Positions 54,571 to 56,389 of a DNA stretch of 56,389 nucleotides are shown here, one piece after another. The notes below the pieces were generated by a model. The model did not search any database and had not been told where the DNA came from. It saw nothing but the letters and a program-made list of their open reading frames with translations. Both the position numbers and the translations under genes were made by a program. The DNA is taken from contig NZ_AUBH01000014.1 in NCBI RefSeq assembly GCF_000429145.1, positions 1 through 56,389 on the forward strand, in the 5' to 3' direction. Each line of letters begins with the position of its first letter. Within the stretch, counting starts at the first letter, position 1. The stretch comes from Aestuariibacter salexigens DSM 15300. GTDB taxonomy: Bacteria; Pseudomonadota; Gammaproteobacteria; Enterobacterales; Alteromonadaceae.

Positions 54571-54799
54571 ACTACCTTTTAAGTCAACCAACTTCTGAAT
54601 AATAAAATACCCTTCGCAATAATCAGCGACATTATAGTTTCCTGGCATTAATGCTCGCTCCCTGTGGTAAAGATTGTGCTGACCATGATATACGGGTGTC
54701 CTCTTTCGAGGCACAAACGGACTTAACACAGCATTAATAAAAGTCAGGGGCGTAGAGCATTATCTAAGAGGTCGCAAAGCGCCTTGACGGCCCGATGAT
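54571..54799 (-). ncRNA. Candidate structured RNA in the IS110-family 3' non-coding region
   Basis: Reading on the minus strand after the transposase stop, GTCAGGGGACGTA pairs with TACGCCCCTGAC about 50 bases later, with one bulge. Further on, GTGCCTC-GAAA-GAGGACAC (54714-54696) makes a GAAA-capped hairpin with one bulged A. IS110/IS1111 elements encode a guide RNA (bridge RNA/seekRNA) in a non-coding end, and this is the longer non-coding end here. Boundaries and guide loops cannot be fixed by eye. Confidence 0.4.
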
Positions 54800-56041
54800 T
54801 TACGTCCCCTGACTAACTTCAAAATAACCATGGTAATCCACGTTCTTCTTTACAACAGCATGCGCAACTCTCGCTAGCTTCGCCGCGACAGCGGTATAGG
54901 CTTTGCGCTTACTGTCTTGTGAGGCACCATTCTGTCTGATGTAACGTTCATATTTAGCTCTAAAGCTATTTTCTCGTTGTCTTATCGCTACAGTCGCGGC
55001 CAGCCAATAAGCATATCTCAATCTTGCATTGCCCCGTTTAGAGAGCCGGAACGCACTTTGACGTTGACCACTTTGGACACTAGACAAATTAAAACCACAA
55101 TAATTTAGATATTGCCGATAATGACTGAACCGTGACAGCTGGCCGCTCTCAGCAATGATAATCAGAGCAATAATGGCACCAACACCCGGTATAGTTCGTA
55201 AGCGTTGGTAGTCTTCTCGTTCATGGAGAAACGTTTCAGACTGCTTTTCTAATTCGACACGCAGCTTCGATAGTTCAATATATCTCGCAAGCTGCATTTT
55301 ATAGGTGCTAACGGCGTGACTGTTTAAATCGACAGGTAGCGCTATAGATTGTTGCGCTATCTCATACAGGTGTTCTAGAAACGCCTGCTTATACTGCTTT
55401 CGACCAATAAGGTCCCATGCACGTTTTACAAAAGTCGCTTGTTTATAGCGAGTTATAGCGTAAGGAATTGGAAACTTGAGTAAAAATTTGCAAAACCACT
55501 CTGCACGAGAGTTGTGTAGGAATTGCTCTGCTTCTGGAAAGTAAAGGGTTAGATTGTGGTTAACCAAGCTGTTTAAGCATCTTGTACGTGCGATTGTGAT
55601 CTGGTGATAAGCGTTGGATATTTCCTGGATATCCATCGTGTCATTCACTAGAGGATCATAAAATGGATGAGACATACCAGTCTGAAGTAGGTACAGAATA
55701 ACACTGCTGTCCTTCCGGTCATTTTTATCCCACGTCTGATAAAGCATTTCACGCGCTCTCGCGCAGGATAATGACGATACCAAATGGCATTCAATGCCCT
55801 TCTGCTGCATCCAGTATGCGATATTCCGGTGGTAGTCTGAGGTCGGTTCAAAGCCAACTTTGATAGAGTCAGTCGTCGACTTTGCAATACCCAAGAGACG
55901 TTGATACCCATCCAAAGTGTTTTCAATACGGACGAATACACATTTGCCACTTGGGTACTGCACCTTTGCGTCGTGGTGCTTTTTAGCAATATCCAGTGCA
56001 ATAAGCGTTAAATTTCGTTTATGTTGAATTTGGTCAGCCAT
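54800..56041 (-). CDS. IS110-family transposase (DEDD recombinase)
   Basis: This 413-residue enzyme appears complete. The N-terminal RuvC-like DEDD domain shows LIALDIAKKHHDAKV with the first Asp, VGFEPTSDYHRNIAYWM with the Glu, and DKNDRKDSSVILYLLQ with the last two Asp residues. A helical middle and coiled coil lead to the C-terminal Transposase_20 domain TIPGVGAIIALIIIAESG, FSHYRQYLNYCGFNL and FRLSKRGNARLRYAYWLAA. It is the only gene of the nested element and is distinct from the IS1111-group protein at 2-667. Confidence 0.93.
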   Translation of the reverse strand: MADQIQHKRNLTLIALDIAKKHHDAKVQYPSGKCVFVRIENTLDGYQRLLGIAKSTTDSIKVGFEPTSDYHRNIAYWMQQKGIECHLVSSLSCARAREMLYQTWDKNDRKDSSVILYLLQTGMSHPFYDPLVNDTMDIQEISNAYHQITIARTRCLNSLVNHNLTLYFPEAEQFLHNSRAEWFCKFLLKFPIPYAITRYKQATFVKRAWDLIGRKQYKQAFLEHLYEIAQQSIALPVDLNSHAVSTYKMQLARYIELSKLRVELEKQSETFLHEREDYQRLRTIPGVGAIIALIIIAESGQLSRFSHYRQYLNYCGFNLSSVQSGQRQSAFRLSKRGNARLRYAYWLAATVAIRQRENSFRAKYERYIRQNGASQDSKRKAYTAVAAKLARVAHAVVKKNVDYHGYFEVSQGT

Positions 56042-56145
56042 CGTATTTTCTCCACGTGTTGTTTGGTCACGACAAGTGATAGAAGATGGCTGACGTTTTT
56101 GACAAATCTACTTGTTAAAGAGCTTCGCTCAATAGGTATCATGGT

Positions 56146-56389
56146 TCCGAATTCACAAGTCGCGCATTCCTGGCCTGGGCAGGATGGCGGAATGTAGACC
56201 TGCAGTTTATTCGGCCGGGCAAACCAACCGAAAACGCGTTTGTGGAAAGCTTTAACGGCAAATTTAGAGATGAATGTTTGAATCAACACTGGTTCAGAAA
56301 TCTGGTCGAGGCAAGAGATATCATTGAGCGATGGAGACTGGATTACAACTATGAACGACCACATCGCTCATTGGGACAATTAACACCGA
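56146..56389 (+). pseudogene. IS407-group transposase OrfB, 3' fragment (runs off the window)
   Basis: The frame resumes with SEFTSRAFLAWAGWRNVDLQ and FIRPGKPTENAFVESFNGKF, containing the third catalytic residue (Glu in VESFN), then RLDYNYERPHRSLGQLTP. It joins in frame to the 54044-54570 fragment across the IS110-family insertion, restoring DNGSEF. The gene end lies beyond the window edge. Confidence 0.9.

Larger units (their letters stand above)
54571..56144 (-). mobile_element. IS110-family element nested in IS407-group orfB
   Basis: The OrfB sequence stops at 54570 and continues in frame at 56145 once this roughly 1.57-kb block is removed; the dinucleotide GG is present at both junctions (54569-54570 and 56143-56144). 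No longer target duplication or terminal inverted repeat is seen, as expected for the IS110 family, which inserts at a short core. It carries one minus-strand transposase gene with about 100 bases before it and about 230 bases after it. Confidence 0.85.
53675..56389 (+). mobile_element. IS407-group (IS3 family) element, interrupted, right end outside the window
   Basis: The left end TGACCTTTCCCCACTG at 53675 has the TGACC start usual for the IS407 group and cuts the GMC gene. It contains orfA, the split orfB, and within orfB a whole IS110-family element (about 54571-56144). The orfB sequence resumes at 56143 and runs off the window, so the right inverted repeat is not seen. With the transposase gene broken, the copy cannot move on its own. 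Confidence 0.85.

Overview
The window reads as chromosome of a marine gammaproteobacterium, most likely of the Alteromonadales/Alteromonadaceae. The grounds are the queA-tgt-yajC-secD-secF order, a 531-residue isocitrate lyase next to malate synthase G, cheV, an expanded yjfIJKLMC-type operon, and PEP-CTERM genes with the TPR lipoprotein PrsT. No rRNA, tRNA or CRISPR array was recognised. All calls rest on reading the sequence and on family knowledge; no database search was run.

Layout. 1-975: the 3' part of an IS1111-group (IS110 family) insertion sequence. 975-6542 (minus): queA-tgt-yajC-secD-secF, for queuosine tRNA modification and Sec export. 6845-7132: a small DUF6471-like gene. 7340-13716 (plus): a tight operon of yjfI, PspA-like yjfJ, a K+ channel, yjfK, yjfL, lipoprotein yjfM, glutathionylspermidine-synthase-like yjfC, then a rhomboid protease and a VC0807-type membrane protein. 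13773-17946: an AttEFGH-like ABC exporter with a lipocalin-like lipoprotein. 17940-20262 (minus): alkaline phosphatase and cheV. 20513-25497: aceA, a LysR regulator and glcB. 25559-26509: a KdsD/KpsF-type sugar-phosphate isomerase.

26500-53005 is a cell-surface/exopolysaccharide and exosortase-associated accessory region. It holds two PEP-CTERM proteins, PrsT, an exosortase-associated acyltransferase, an acyltransferase-3/SGNH protein and an SGNH hydrolase. It also holds a nine-gene minus-strand operon running from a Tat-exported protein through a PqqD-like peptide, an HprK-related kinase and a nucleotidyltransferase into UDP-glucuronate 4-epimerase and the rmlA, rmlC, rmlB, rmlD (dTDP-L-rhamnose) genes. 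A plus-strand operon follows: GNAT-propeller fusion, ATP-grasp/tyrosine-phosphatase fusion, WalW-like deacetylase, sulfotransferase. A glycosyltransferase comes last. Three -24/-12 (sigma-54) promoter-like sites precede the two PEP-CTERM genes and the Tat/HprK operon, which suggests one regulon.

53006-56389 is IS-damaged DNA: a GMC oxidoreductase remnant cut by an IS407-group IS3 element, itself split inside its transposase gene by an IS110-family element. The most interesting candidate system is the Tat protein/PqqD-like/HprK-like/nucleotidyltransferase module with its putative sigma-54 promoter and its linkage to nucleotide-sugar genes.
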